In this document: in pieces, positions 44,241 through 55,697 of the stretch | Numbering within the stretch: the first letter of the stretch is position 1 | Layout: each line of letters starts with the position of its first letter | Assembly: GCF_014898815.1 (NCBI RefSeq) | Contig: NW_026515547.1 | Coordinates: 1 to 64,000, forward strand | From: Panonychus citri | Taxonomy: Eukaryota > Arthropoda > Arachnida > Trombidiformes > Tetranychidae | DNA length: 64,000 nucleotides | Direction: 5' to 3' | Program-made: the position numbers and the translations under genes | The notes under the pieces: generated by a model | Database searches by the model: none | What the model was told of the DNA's origin: nothing | Seen by the model: the letters and a program-made list of their open reading frames with translations, nothing else

Positions 44241-45975
44241 TTCCTGCTGAATTCAAGGAGAAAAATGTTGCAGTTTCGGCGAAAAAGGGAAATCTCTTGG
44301 AATTAACTTGTTCAGCCGATGGAGATCAACCAGTGACAATCAAATGGTTCAAAGATTCAACTCCAATTGATAAAGTCGATCCCTCGAGATATTCAATCAC
44401 CGATGCTCCAAATAAAGAAGGAACTAAAAGTATCATGACCGTTTCATCAGCTGATGTGAAAGATGATGGACTTTACCATTGTTTTGCTGAAAATTCGTTT
44501 GGAAAAGATGAGAGGAAAATTCGAGTAACCATAATTGAACCTCCACCTGCACCTACGAATTTCGCTGTTCAACAAGTTTGGTCTCGAACTGTCAGTGTCT
44601 CTTGGTCCAGGCCACCAGAAAGCAAAACATCAATTCTCAGCTATTTGATTAGATATTGGAAAGTTTCATCAACCGGTGTTAACGATCGTCTCAATGAAGT
44701 CAACATTTCATCTTCGTTAACTCTTTACTTTATCAAAGACTTGGAACCAGGAAGTAGTTATGAATCAACTATAATTGCGATCAACGAAGTTGGCCTTGGA
44801 GTACCATCGGCTAAGATTTCATTCTCTACTGGAGAAGAGGAACCCACAGGTGCACCCGTTGATCTCGTCGTTGTCTCAAGAGGCCCGACAACGGCTCGAT
44901 TAGCTTGGAGATCACCACCGAAAAACACTTGGAATGGAAAATTGATCGGATTTTATGTTGGTTATCGACTTTTCGATGATTACAAGACACCACATTCATT
45001 CCGAACGGTTTATGTGGGCGAATCTAATTCTTCCCATCATGAATTCTTTCTCACATCTCTGCTCAAAGGAACCAAATATTCAATCATTGTGAAATCCTAC
45101 AATTCTGCTGGAACTGGACCAGAAAGTCAAGAAGTTACCGTTGAAACTTTAGCTGGCGATGTTCCATCATCACCTCGATTATTCGTTTCAACGGCTACAA
45201 TTGACTCGATCACCTTAGGCTACTCATTACCCTCTAACGCTGCAAACAAGCAAATTCAAAATCTCGATTTACACTTTAAAGAAGGAGATGATTCTTCTTG
45301 GCGGGAAATGGATTTTTTCGTTGACAGTAAAGAGATTGGTGAATATACCTTATCTGCTCTAAATCCTGATACTGTTTACACCGTTTACCTGACGGCATCA
45401 AATGAGAATGGTGTTTCAGATCCTAGTCCAATAATTAAGACAAGAACAAGTCGATCACAGCGCGACAATTTTGCTAATTTTGGTTCAATTTTTGATCCAG
45501 CTGGAAATGGACAGTTTGGTGATTATCGAGATTTTGTCTCTATCTTATCAATCATCATCGCCGTTGCAATTATCATTATCGTAATAGTTTTCGCCTTCGT
45601 TTATGTTAGAAAAGCTCAATTAGAGGCGGAAACAAAGCCAAACTTTGAATTTGCTTTAGCCTCTCAAACGGGTACTCTTGCTTTGAACAAATCGATTCCC
45701 AATTTTGGAACAGAAAGACGATTCCATGATTCAGACAATACGAAACCCTTGATGCATGGAACTATGACCTTGGATCATGGTAATCAATACCCCGTCTCGT
45801 ATTCAAATCTACCTACAGAGAGTGTAAGTTGAAAAAATTTATGCACTTTAATTATCTTTCATTACAATTGATTGAACCTCTAATCGATGAAATTTACTAA
45901 TAATGACCTTTTCATTCTTAACAGAGACATTCAAAGTTGGTCGATCCATCACACATTTACGATTTTCCTCGATAA
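44241..45975 (+). CDS. sDscam-beta: sDscam-beta constant region: Ig3, three FNIII, transmembrane helix, tail
   Basis: Exons 44241-45823 and 45925-45975 (GAGAGT|GTAAGT..TTAACAG|AGACAT), stop at 45973-45975. The large exon begins in the phase left open by every cassette (VPAEFKEKN). It encodes Ig3 (LELTCSADGDQPVTIKWFKD, LYHCFAENSFGKDE), then FNIII-1 (PPPAPTNFAVQQVWSRTVSV), FNIII-2 (TGAPVDLVVVSRGPTTARLA) and FNIII-3 (SSPRLFVSTATIDSITLGYS). A helix follows, SILSIIIAVAIIIIVIVFAF, then a cytoplasmic tail of about 95 residues ending IYDFPR. Three Ig plus three FNIII is the sDscam arrangement, much shorter than classical Dscam. The small last exon leaves room for alternative tails. Confidence 0.9.
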
Positions 45976-46790
45976 TCAAAACATTACAAGCTGAAATTAT
46001 CAACTGATTCCATTTAATTACAATTACAATCAACAATAATTGTAATCGATTTGCTTTCGTCTTTGCATTAGTATAATCATCATAACCTATTGCGATTTCA
46101 TTAAGTCGGTTTCTTATATTTCATCGATAGATTTTCACAATTATTATTAAGGTTAATACTTATCAACACAACACAACTATTAGATTGAATTTCATTTTAA
46201 TTGAATTAATATTACTATATACGCATTAATTAACAATTAACTGTTGATATCTAATCAATAACTTACATTCAATTTTCACCAATTTGTCAACTTTTTAATT
46301 CTTTCATTTACTCAATTTGCATTCTATTGATTGGTATTATTTAATTAAAAAGATCTCTGTCTCACTATAATCTCTGTTTAATTTTTCAACTCTAATGGAA
46401 AATTTTGAGCTGTCTTGACTGCCAATTGATCGAGCTATTGGAGTTTCAACGATACTTAATTGTCATATTTCAATATCAAGGTCATTCTGCTAGGAAAAGG
46501 TCAGTGATAACACTTCACAAACTTTCTAAATAATTCCGACTGTTCTGCCATATTTAAGATGCATTTAGTCAGATATGCAATTGTGTAAAGTTTTGGTGCC
46601 ATGAAAGTTAAATTTCATGGCTCTTATCCGAAGGAATATAATTATTTTAGGATATTCGCCATAGTTCCAGCTAAAAGTAACATCAAACTTGCATTTTCTA
46701 AAAGAAACTAATTTGGCAAGAGAAAAGAGACAATTAAATTGTGGTTAAGTAATATTGTTAATAAATTTAACATGCAAACTAACTCACGGT
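45976..46790. other. 3' region of the sDscam locus
   Basis: AT-rich. It contains one copy of the ACTTAATTGTCATATTTCAA..AAGGTCA interspersed repeat at about 46453-46487. A minus-strand open stretch of some 40 codons (about 46710 down to 46570) is possible coding but has no recognisable domain. Confidence 0.4.
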
Positions 46791-46792
46791 AA

Positions 46793-46882
46793 CAAATTGA
46801 AAATATGTTAACGGGAACATATCACCGATGTAAATTCCGATAACTGGACCACCAATGCGTTCAAGTAAACTCAGAACCTTTG
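46793..46882 (-). CDS. possible exon of an unidentified membrane protein
   Basis: The minus strand carries CCCAAAG|GTTCTG as an acceptor and TTACC|GTGAGT as a donor around a 90-nt open stretch encoding VLSLLERIGGPVIGIYIGDM then FPLTYFQFVT. The hydrophobic, glycine-containing sequence could be part of a multipass receptor (for instance the last helix of a gustatory-type chemoreceptor), but that is only a guess. No partner exons were identified with confidence. Confidence 0.25.
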
Positions 46883-47431
46883 GGAATAAGAATATTTTAA
46901 TTAACAAATCTAATATCAATAGTTTTATCATTCGTTATGATGATTACCTTAAAATTTGGACGATTTTCAATCTCTGTTAAATTGTTGATACTTTTCTCAA
47001 TTATCAAATGAAATGTGTGATATGTTTGATGTGTCTTGAGAATAATAGTCATTTAAATATTAATCCAATTAATTATTGATACATGATTACAGTAATTAAT
47101 TGTATTATAAATATTACCTATCGAGCAAGGTAAAATACGTCCTTGCATCAATTTTTCTCGATCTTCATATTAGGAGTACTGGGCTTAGAGACGGGCGATT
47201 ATTCAGTAATCGATTAGATAATTTCTCTCTCTTTCAACAACAATAAAAAAGCAGCAATAACAAAATCAACAATAAAAACAATTATTACAACATTGAATGA
47301 TAATTTAATCGTCATTTAATAAGTAAAGGTAGAGAGAGATATAAATTAAATTTTAATCTATTTTATTCTCTCAAATATTTCTCAATTAATTATTAATTTG
47401 TAACAATTTTGTTTTAATTTTGTCATCAAAC

Positions 47432-47847
47432 ATGAGTGTCGTGAGTCGTCATAAAAAGTTTTCTTTCTACAATGTTCTTTGTTTCAACTATTGGTATTTG
47501 AAACCAAGTGAAGATTCATTCGAAGATCTTGAATCTTTTAAAAATTATATCCAATGTTCTCCAAAGTTTATCGAATTGAGCTCAATCACCGAATTCGTGA
47601 GGATTAATATGGATCAAGTCGAAATACCGCTATGCCATGCTTCAATGAAACTTTTAAGGTTGTTTGTGATGAAACATTCTTCTTACGGGCAGTGTGATGC
47701 TATTCAAGTAGAAATTTGTTTTATCGTCCGAAGGATGATAACTGTGTTGATCTATGCTCCAGCTTTGTGTCGATTATTGTTCCCTTTAAGATGACACATG
47801 GTGATTTTGTTTACGACCACGAATTCGATACCATAAATGGAAGGTGA
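47432..47847 (+). pseudogene. unrecognised frame-broken gene truncated next to a foldback element
   Basis: An ATG at 47432 opens a frame encoding SFYNVLCFNYWYLKPSEDSF and SITEFVRINMDQVEIP. Coding-like sequence then shifts to another frame near 47630: CFNETFKVVCDETFFLRAV, an in-frame TGA, then NLFYRPKDDNCVDLCSSFVS and FKMTHGDFVYDHEFDTINGR, stopping at 47845-47847. At least one frameshift and one stop are needed. A possible donor (GGAAG|GTGATT at 47844) lies 20 nt before the 1.4-kb foldback element, so its 3' exons may have been separated by that insertion. Cysteine-rich, no family recognised. Confidence 0.4.
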
Positions 47848-47864
47848 TTGTTGGGCTGACTTCT

Positions 47865-49281
47865 GATTAGGTCCGCAATGTTCAGAGACCTGAAATTTTT
47901 GTACGTATAGCTCATGTCAAACTACATATTATAAAGGAGGTGGAATTATGAGATCTAGTTCCTGAGATACAGGCTACAAAGTTGGATTTTCATGTAGAGC
48001 TCATGGGTAAAATGAAGTTTTCGCATATATTACTAATGTATTTACTTTGATTTTTATATATGTTATAATTTTGTGGTATGTAGTATTATCATGAAAAAAT
48101 TAAGACTCTAGCTACCACGTGTGGAGTACTTAGTGTTCTTTATGAGACTTTATTCGTCTTTTTTACTATAATTAATGAACCACTACATATAGAAGTACTA
48201 AATTTAGTTGAACATCAAGTCACATAATAATGTCAAAGTCATCTCAAGGTCAAATTACGAGAAGTCTATGATGTTTTTCACTGATAGAAATATGTATAAT
48301 ACGCTCGTTGTAGACGAGAATGATGTGTTTGGAGTAGATGCAAACGATATACCATAGATAATGCAATATAATAGAAGTGACGTAGCCTGCGCATCAGATC
48401 TATGATTTATCAACTGCAGTTGATTCACGGAATCAGTAGAGAATATGAGGTTTATTTTTCCGTTTCATGGGTGTACAAGAAGGCCACACCCACTTGGGGG
48501 CGGAGGGTCAAAAAATTTCGCCGCGCCGTTTATGCAGATGTTTAAGTGGTACTATCAAGCACCTGTATAGCATATGCTGAATATCACCACAGCCTGTTAT
48601 CTAGCCAGTAATTAGCTGCGGAAGAGCTTATTCTTGCTGACTGCACAAGTGTTGTCCACCGGTTGGCTTATCCGTTACCAAAGAATGATGAGCATGTTAA
48701 GCATTATTATCCGTATCCCTAAATCATGTCCTCTGATCTTAAGGGCTGCAAAGATAACACTAAAATTTATAACTAACATGTACAGAGTTGTCAGTCCAGT
48801 ACCTTCAAGTATAAATGCACCGATTATGTGTGATTCAATAGGTTATTCATTACAAAACTACGTGCAAAAGTAAATGCAAATAGATTTTTTCATAACTGAA
48901 ATGACCTGACATTATTGTGTGACCTTGACTTGATGTTCAACTAAATTCAGTACTTCTATATGTATTGGTTCATTAATTATAGTAAAAGACTAATAAAGTC
49001 TCATAAAGAACACAATATAAGTACTCACGTGTAGCTAGAGTCTTAATTTTTTCATGATAATACTTCACTAAGGTATAACATATACAAAACCAAGAAGTAA
49101 AGACATTAGTATGCATACGAAAAACTTCATTTTACCCAGAGCTCTCTATGGCAAATCCAACTTTGAAGCCCTGTATCTCAGGAACTAGATCTTTCCTCAA
49201 TTCCACACTCGCACATAATATGTAGTTTGACATGAGCTATATGTACAAAAATTTCAGGTCTCTAAACGTGCGGACCTAATC
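47865..49281. mobile_element. foldback element with about 380-bp inverted arms
   Basis: The left arm (47865 to about 48247), beginning GATTAGGTCCGCA, is repeated in inverse at about 48895-49281, ending TGCGGACCTAATC. Many internal words match (for example GTAGTTTGACATGAGCTATA in inverse; CTAGTTCCTGAGATACAGG; GACTCTAGCTAC). The arms are diverged by scattered mismatches. The central 650 bp contains a patch of higher GC (CGCCGCGCCG near 48520) and no convincing transposase. No target duplication was seen. Confidence 0.8.
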
Positions 49282-49324
49282 CGTTTACTGATTGTCAAGG
49301 TACCTGATTCCGTTCTGATTTTTA

Positions 49325-49700
49325 TACAGGGCATTTCACCAAGTTTCCAAAAGTTTTTCTCAAATAACTATTTTGTTTTGAGTGTTGAGACCCCATACTC
49401 GAGTTATGGTAGTTTGGGCCATACTCAATTGTCATATTAAAATATCAAGGTCATTTGGTGGTCACAATCGAATTCAGTTGCAATCATTAGGCTCCATACG
49501 AGTTTACAACTTTGACATTTTAGTTGCAGAGATATATCGGTTTTGACGCGAAACTTTTAATTCAACTTTCATCAATTCGCTCTTAACAAAGAGCGTAAGA
49601 GTCAAAAAACATTTTTGATTTAGGTACATTTTGGTTTTTAAATTTGGATAGATTGTGACCACCAAATGACCTTGATTATTGGCATTTCAACCATAATTGC
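49325..49700. repeat. short palindromic element, family member E
   Basis: ATACTCAATTGTCATATTAA and AAGGTCATTTGGTGGTCACA (about 49420-49467) return in inverse as TTGTGACCACCAAATGACCT at about 49656-49680. It starts with TATACAGGGCATTTCACC, similar to TATAATACAGGGCAATTCAG at about 53407, so the two belong to one family. Confidence 0.6.
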
Positions 49701-49889
49701 GACCTACCATTTCGAAGTTCTCAAACCATTCGATAACATTGTCATTGATTTACCACTAAAGTATGCGATATGAGTCGGTAGATTATGTAAGGTCACATTG
49801 TTAACTCTTCGTGGTAATGAAGCTTTAGGTTCATCAGGTTGCACTTGTTCTTTATATTGATAGTGTTGGCAACCAACATTGGTAACTCT

Positions 49890-49965
49890 AAAAAAGATGA
49901 AGATGAGGATGACGAAGATGATGAGGATGGAGATGAGGATGAAGATAAAGAAGATGATGATAAAA
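49890..49965. repeat. GATGAAGATGAGGATG purine repeat
   Basis: Degenerate array of GATGAG/GATGAA/GAAGAT units, about 75 bp; a shorter inverse counterpart lies near 52810-52825, just outside the right arm described below. Confidence 0.7.
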
Positions 49966-50477
49966 ATATAACTGAAATTGTATTAGTTAGAGTGGGGATC
50001 TTATCCCATCAACATTAACATGAACAAAATGAATAAATTGTGAATTCTTTTAAAAGGTGAACCAGAGGTCACATAAGTTTACAACAATTTGGTCCGTCGA
50101 AAGCCGGATTCGGCAGTCTTTTTTTAAAACGCTAGTGAATAAATAGTATATGCGAATATATTACAATTAACTCAGTAGTAGTGAAAGTATACAAGATAGC
50201 GCAGTCATTCACCCCATGTGACACATCATTTAATAGACAATTTTTTTGAAAATTAAATTAGAGCAATTATTAATACAATGTGACACATCATTCGAATGGA
50301 AATTTAATGGAGATTTTTTTGATGGATTTATTTAATTTATTTATTGTTAATATATTTTTCCCCTTTAACCAAAACCTTTTATTGTTACATTTTCTTAATT
50401 AAAATGAATATAATGATTAATTTTGCCCCAAAAGTTAACTAACTCGTCATCTAAAAGCATCAAAATAACGGTGATTG

Positions 50478-51209
50478 TTATGGATTTCGAATCGCTAAAG
50501 TGACTCTCATTAGCCTGGGATAGCGGTTCGTTGATTCAACGAGATAAAAGAAATCGAACATATGCTGGTGTATATATTTGACTATCATACGATCTGTCCA
50601 CTGGGCGATTGTTTCATTTGTTTGAGATATGTCCATACTTATGAAACGTCCTAAGCTCACGGCCAATATAATGGGTTTACGTTTGTTTCTTCTTGTTCGC
50701 AATTGACGGAAAACACTCTGGCCTCTTCCATGTTGCAATCGCAGAGATAACTGGAGCAGCACCAAGGCCATAGTTCGACGCATTCTATCAAAGAATCTTC
50801 TGCCCTTGACAAATACCTGATTTCGGGTCTTCGTTTTCATCTGAACTTTCACCGGTGCTTAAATTCTCTCTTTCTTTGTGACTGGTATTTTCAGGATCAT
50901 GTTGAGGTAAAGGGTTGATAAGTGGGTCAATCGATGAAGACAGTATTATCTTGTAGATCACTGTCCTGCTCCTGTTCTTCTGGAGCATCATCACAACGTA
51001 GCGGGATTAAATGGGCACCATTATCAGGGTCGATAAAGACGTCTTTCGGCCATAGTCGTTGAACCGAACCTAGTGAATAGTCGATGACAGTTGGTGATGT
51101 TGAAGCTGCGGGCATTAACACGGTTTTCTCTGGCAACCATTAGAAGAAGACGATAGAGGAAAGAAGCGATCAGCATTGCAGAGAATAGGGTAAGGTTGAC
51201 ACGGGTCAT
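50478..51209 (-). pseudogene. frame-broken ORF for a possible secreted protein of unknown family
   Basis: On the minus strand an ATG at 51209 starts a signal-peptide-like sequence (TRVNLTLFSAMLIASFLYRL). Coding-like sequence continues in a second frame (TVIDYSLGSVQRLWPKDVFI, GAHLIPLRCDDAPEEQEQDS), then a third (DPLINPLPQHDPENTSHKER), then returns to another with FDRMRRTMALVLLQLSLRLQ, KRKPIILAVSLGRF and YLVESTNRYPRLMRVTLAIR before TAA at 50478. Three frame changes with no room for normal introns indicate a decayed gene or indel errors. It is less AT-rich than its surroundings and lies inside inverted arms. No family recognised. Confidence 0.4.
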
Positions 51210-51471
51210 ATTTGTAATTAGAGTAAAGGGTGAAAAATAATTAACAAAGAAACTTTTATAACGGTAAATAAAACAGAACGATGTAAAAATTCAAACTTTT
51301 AGACTCCGCCCACCTGCGTTTTAGAGTGCGCGTTGAATCTGCCAACATGTCAGTTTTTGTATTCGTTATATACCGGTACTGGTTTGGGTCAAAAAATTTT
51401 AAAAATATACATGACGTTTATATACATTGTCTCTGTAAAAAAATTACATAGAGAAGCACTTTTGGTAAGAC

Positions 51472-52291
51472 TCTAGAACACCACCGTTCGCAAATCGTCT
51501 TGAAACTTTTTCAGTGTATAGCCCTTAACATATAGGTCATAACTATGGATGGAATTTCTGCGGAAACTTTTGGTTCAGAAGATACAGATAATCAAAAATT
51601 CATTTTTACATAGGAGTCTATGGAGAAAGAAAAGTTCTCTACAGCATGTCACGTCACCTGAATTTCATGCCATTTCATAGCACCCTGCGGGTGCAACATT
51701 TGACTATTAATCTCAGCATATCCTTATTGACCCTACGACCATGCAGTGCATTACATATATTATTCAACTCATATTTCCATCGAATGAATACATTCAGAAG
51801 TCCATGCATAGTTAAAAGTCAATACGTTACCATTATCATTGAAATATCAAACATACATAAACAAGCCTTAAAACAAAAATATAGTGATAACCTTGAAATG
51901 ACCTTGACTAGTAAGTTTGACCTTGAGAATAATATGTACTAAATTTTGAGTGTGCCTGACTCACGGTTCAATAGTAATGTAAGACAACAGTGAAAATACA
52001 ATTTTCATCCAATTTTACCTGCACAACCAAGTCACTCAGAACCTTGAATTTGCACACATAACATCATCATACCCTTATGTATACATGCTATCAAAAACAT
52101 TGTTCTAGAAATTTTTTGACATGCTGTAGAAAACTTTTATTTTCTCCACAGACTCATATGTAAAATGAATTTTGATTATCTGTATCTTCTGAACCAAAAG
52201 TTTCCGAAATTCCATCCATAGTTATGACCTATATGTTAAGGGCTATACACTGAAAAGTTTCAAGACGATTTGCGAACGGTTGTGTTCTAGA
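51472..52291. repeat. nested palindromic element with about 175-bp arms
   Basis: TCTAGAACACCACCGTTCGC at 51472 onward to GACATGCTGT-type sequence near 51650 is repeated in inverse at 52119-52291 (ACATGCTGTAGAAAAC to GCGAACGGTTGTGTTCTAGA). Words such as AGGTCATAACTATGGATGGA are shared in inverse with few mismatches. The 470-bp centre has no credible gene. Confidence 0.75.
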
Positions 52292-53424
52292 ATATAGCCT
52301 AATTGAAATATCTCGTCATACTTATCTTATGAACAAGGTTTTATGACAAGAAGGTCAACACAAAGGCTCGTTTTACTTCCAGTATTTGCATATCGATGAG
52401 AATAATAGTTGACTCAAAGAGTAATTCAACAAAGAGTAGTAATTACTCATTGGTAATTCAAACACATAGTCATTTTTGTTTCCTTTTCAACCAGTTTTGT
52501 CGAGGGCACTATCACTCATTGATTAACATTACAGATAAGTAAACAGGTGATTTGAAACACGGAATTCAGAAGTGATGTTCCTTTTTTACATAAGAGAGTA
52601 ATATCCATTTCACATAGATAATTAATTTTTATTAACTAATATTAATGCACTCATCACTTGCCGTTATCCGGCTCGACGGACCAAATAAAGGCTTATTGCC
52701 TTTGAGTTCACCTTTTAAAACAATATTCACTTTTTACTCATTTTATTTTATTCATGTTGTTGTTTTTGGGATGAGATCCCTCTCTAATCTAAAATTACAT
52801 TTTTCATTTCATCCTCATCTTCTCAGCAAATTACCTCAATGGTTCGCCAGAGAGAGAGAGAGAGAGAGGGAGAACCAACGTACCAATTGGGAGAGAGAAA
52901 CCAAATGAATTGCTGGTGACGATAATATTCTCATGAACCCATGTCTTAATCGATGAAGTTGATGAACGATAGAGAACTGTTATTTAATAGTATTCATTAA
53001 TACTTAACGAAGAATGATATCTATCTCCATTTTTATACTGTTGCTCTTTGGTTGTCTAAACAAACTATTTGATACCAATTGATACAATATTTGAGTAAAC
53101 TACTTTTTTACTTTTTGCATTATTTAATTTACGTGCTTTTTTCATACCTTTGGTAATGGTAATACCCTCATTCTCACACCTTAACTATTTGTTTTTCATC
53201 GTCTTCTAACAATTAATGTTTTTCAACATTTGTTTTTCAAATAAAATTAATTAAAAACAATTAAGCACTAATTAACAAAATTCTGATCGGATATTGAATT
53301 GAGATAGTGGGAAAAGCAGGAAAAGCATATGTGCATTTAAAGCGTACGCTGCATTAGAGGCGTACGCTTACATACTACTGTTGAGCACTTACCCTTTTCT
53401 TGTTCAGTATAATACAGGGCAATT

Positions 53425-53661
53425 CAGCTATTTTGCTGGCTTTCATTTCACGATTACTCGATTACGGAAGCTTGACCGATACTCAATTGTCATATTTCAA
53501 GGTCATAAAGGTTATTCAAATGACCTTTAAGTGCGTTCTATCATGAATAACCTATGACCTTGAATGACAATTGAGTATCGGTCAAACTTCCATAGACAAA
53601 ATATGTACCTTATCGGTCAAAAAGTTTTTGAGTAATCGTGAAAGAAACCAACAAAATAGCC
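53425..53661. repeat. short palindromic element, family member D
   Basis: GGCTTTCATTTCACGATTAC and CTTGACCGATACTCAATTGT (about 53438-53490) return in inverse as GACAATTGAGTATCGGTCAA and GAGTAATCGTGAAAGAAACC (about 53569-53650). It shares the ACTCAATTGTCATATT..AAGGTCA core with copies near 46453 and 49423. Confidence 0.75.
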
Positions 53662-53899
53662 AAACACAAAATACAAACACAATACAAAATATTGTGTATT
53701 TGTAGAGCCACTAATGACAAGTCCAAAAGCACATATTTCTTTCTGATCTGATTTATACTTTTCGAGAAAATCGAGTTTGAAGTTAAAACTTCAGGTCAAC
53801 TTTTCTCAGCAACGACGTGTTTTAGATCATGAAATTTTAAATTGAATGGCAACTTTTGATGTTCTTTATCAAGTCTATTTTCTCATAAGAAAATCATCC

Positions 53900-55350
53900 C
53901 AAGAGCCTCCGGCCACTGTTCCGTTGTATTGTAACAAATGAACCTTGATTAGTCCCAGTATCAATACTTTAATGTTATTTTAATGAATATTTTCTGATGG
54001 GATGAATTTTTCAGTTAGTAATTGCGTATATGTTTCACTAGTCACTGTGTTCTCGAAAATGATCAGTTGAGTCTTTCCGAATCCACTCAAAGCCACCTAT
54101 ACTGATACTTTGACTGGATGCAAAGGCTTTTCAATTGTGTAATTTGGCTTTCCAGAAGCGGAACCGATAATCTAACGGTCTGACTCTCTCACCAGGACTT
54201 AGTCATTTTGTGACATTTTGAGCCCACGATGAGGACGATTCGCCTTCTGTCCCGGCGAAAAGTTAAAATCATTCTTGTAAAGTTCAACTAAAGTAACCAC
54301 AACATCAATCAGTTAATTATTTTGTGCTCTATTCAAAAAACGAGATAAACCAATTGTTCCAACAAGTGAAATCATATAAACAAAATCGAAGTACATCAAC
54401 AAGGAAGTCGTTTGCATTAGAAACAAATATCCTTTCATCTATTCCCTTCATTGATGACTAACATTATTCGGTCAAAGTCACACGGTATTCAATTTCAAAA
54501 AGAAAGAAGAAATAAGATCACGGTTTTCCCAAACAATCGATCCACCTCTGGTAATAATCTTACTAACAGTGAACCAAAATGCGTCGGGTTCTAAAAAGAA
54601 AACAAACATAATTTCTCTCTAAAGCTTGAAATAAAATCTAGAATACGAATTTCGACTTAATTAATTTCCATCAACAAAATCTCAAAGGGAAAAGGTATAA
54701 ACTGGTCAACTCTAATTAAAACCTTAAATAAAAATCCTACTAAATTTAAATTTCACACCAACAAACAAGAACAATTAAAGCTATTAATCTCCGAGGTTAC
54801 AATAAAGTTAACAATAAAAGAGTTTCAATAACAAAATTTATCATCAAATTAACCATTGGAATAAAATCACCTGAAAGAATGTCAACAATGGAGGAAACCT
54901 TAAAAGAGCTACTCACCTGGTCAACTCGGATGCAATTTCTACACATTCATAAAATCAAATCACAGTTTCCACAGTCGATTAAAGTTAAGAATAAACATTT
55001 ATCCAACTTATACAAAACAATTAAATGCTACTGTTTGCGTCGACTATTACACATATATTACACTCTAATCGAAATGAACAAAACACAAGCAAAAAACTAT
55101 ATGGAAAAAGCTCCAGTTTATTGGCTCAAACTATCGAAAGAACTAACCATCGAAGTAAAAACGCAAATTTCAACGTTATCCTACAAGATTTCGAGGAAAC
55201 GATAAAAACCTCTGGAAAAATGAGACGCTTATCAATCAAGCCGAGACATGTAACAAAATAAACAAAGAGCTAACGCATTTAATCACCTTAACAACCGAAA
55301 GAGTTAATATACACCAGAAATCTCCTTCTCTTGATCTTCTAACCTTTAAT
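53900..55350 (+). mobile_element. possible 5' fragment of a related LTR retroelement (plus orientation)
   Basis: GAGCCCACGATGAGG at 54220-54234 is nearly the same as the primer-binding-site region beside the minus-oriented LTR at 63380-63398 (GAAGCCCACGATGAGA on the minus strand). This suggests that an LTR ends just before 54220 in plus orientation, with leader after it. Downstream, 54879-55202 is open for 108 codons, rich in Lys/Ile/Leu and followed by further stops, with no recognised domain. The upstream boundary is a guess. Confidence 0.35.
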
Positions 55351-55552
55351 TAGTTAATAACCTTAGTTAATATTGTATAATCCCTAGATTACAATGTTAC
55401 TTTATCTCTCCTTCTCATTCACCGTCTCTTTATCTGTCTCTTTCCCTTCTCAGGATATCTGTCTCCTCCATCTTAATCTGTTCTAAACCAATTAACTTTT
55501 AAAAGAGTTATAATTTCTTAAGATTAGAAAAACAAATGTAGTATACAGTACT

Positions 55553-55690
55553 TGTAACAGGATCGATTTCGAGATGAACAATTTATTGAACAATTGAACT
55601 TAGTTTAGACTTAGAACAAAACTTTTATTCGAACAACTTTAAACTTAGTCGAAAACTTTTATAATTTTACGTGAATTATTTAATTTTGTT
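55553..55690 (-). repeat. truncated 3' LTR of the gypsy element
   Basis: From TGTAACAG at 55553 to about 55690 the sequence matches the end of the longer LTRs at 61740-61876 (inverse) and 63399-63540. The match stops next to the env ORF, so the first 450 bp or more of this LTR and the end of env appear deleted. Confidence 0.7.
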
Positions 55691-55697
55691 TGTTAAT

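Larger units (their letters stand above)
49985..52790. mobile_element. candidate composite element bounded by about 130-bp inverted arms
   Basis: 49985-50116 (with GGGGATCTTATCCCATCAAC, TTTTAAAAGGTGAACC, TTTGGTCCGTCGAAAGCCGG) is matched in inverse at 52661-52790 (CCGGCTCGACGGACCAAATA, GTTCACCTTTTAAAAC, TTTGGGATGAGATCCC). Between the arms lie a frame-broken minus-strand ORF (50478-51209) and a nested palindrome (51472-52291). It has the layout of a DNA transposon with a cargo or transposase gene, but no transposase motif is recognised. Confidence 0.5.

Noticed and set aside
28922..45975. Classical Dscam with mutually exclusive internal exons
   Set aside because: Each unit has its own signal peptide and start codon and the constant part has only one Ig and three FNIII domains, so alternative 5' ends fit better than internal exon choice.
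48634..48873. 79-codon ORF in the centre of the foldback element
   Set aside because: No transposase motif and no splice signals; most likely a chance frame in the spacer.
52645..52908. 87-codon ORF ending in Glu/Arg repeats
   Set aside because: It spans the right inverted arm and a GA microsatellite, so it is unlikely to be coding.
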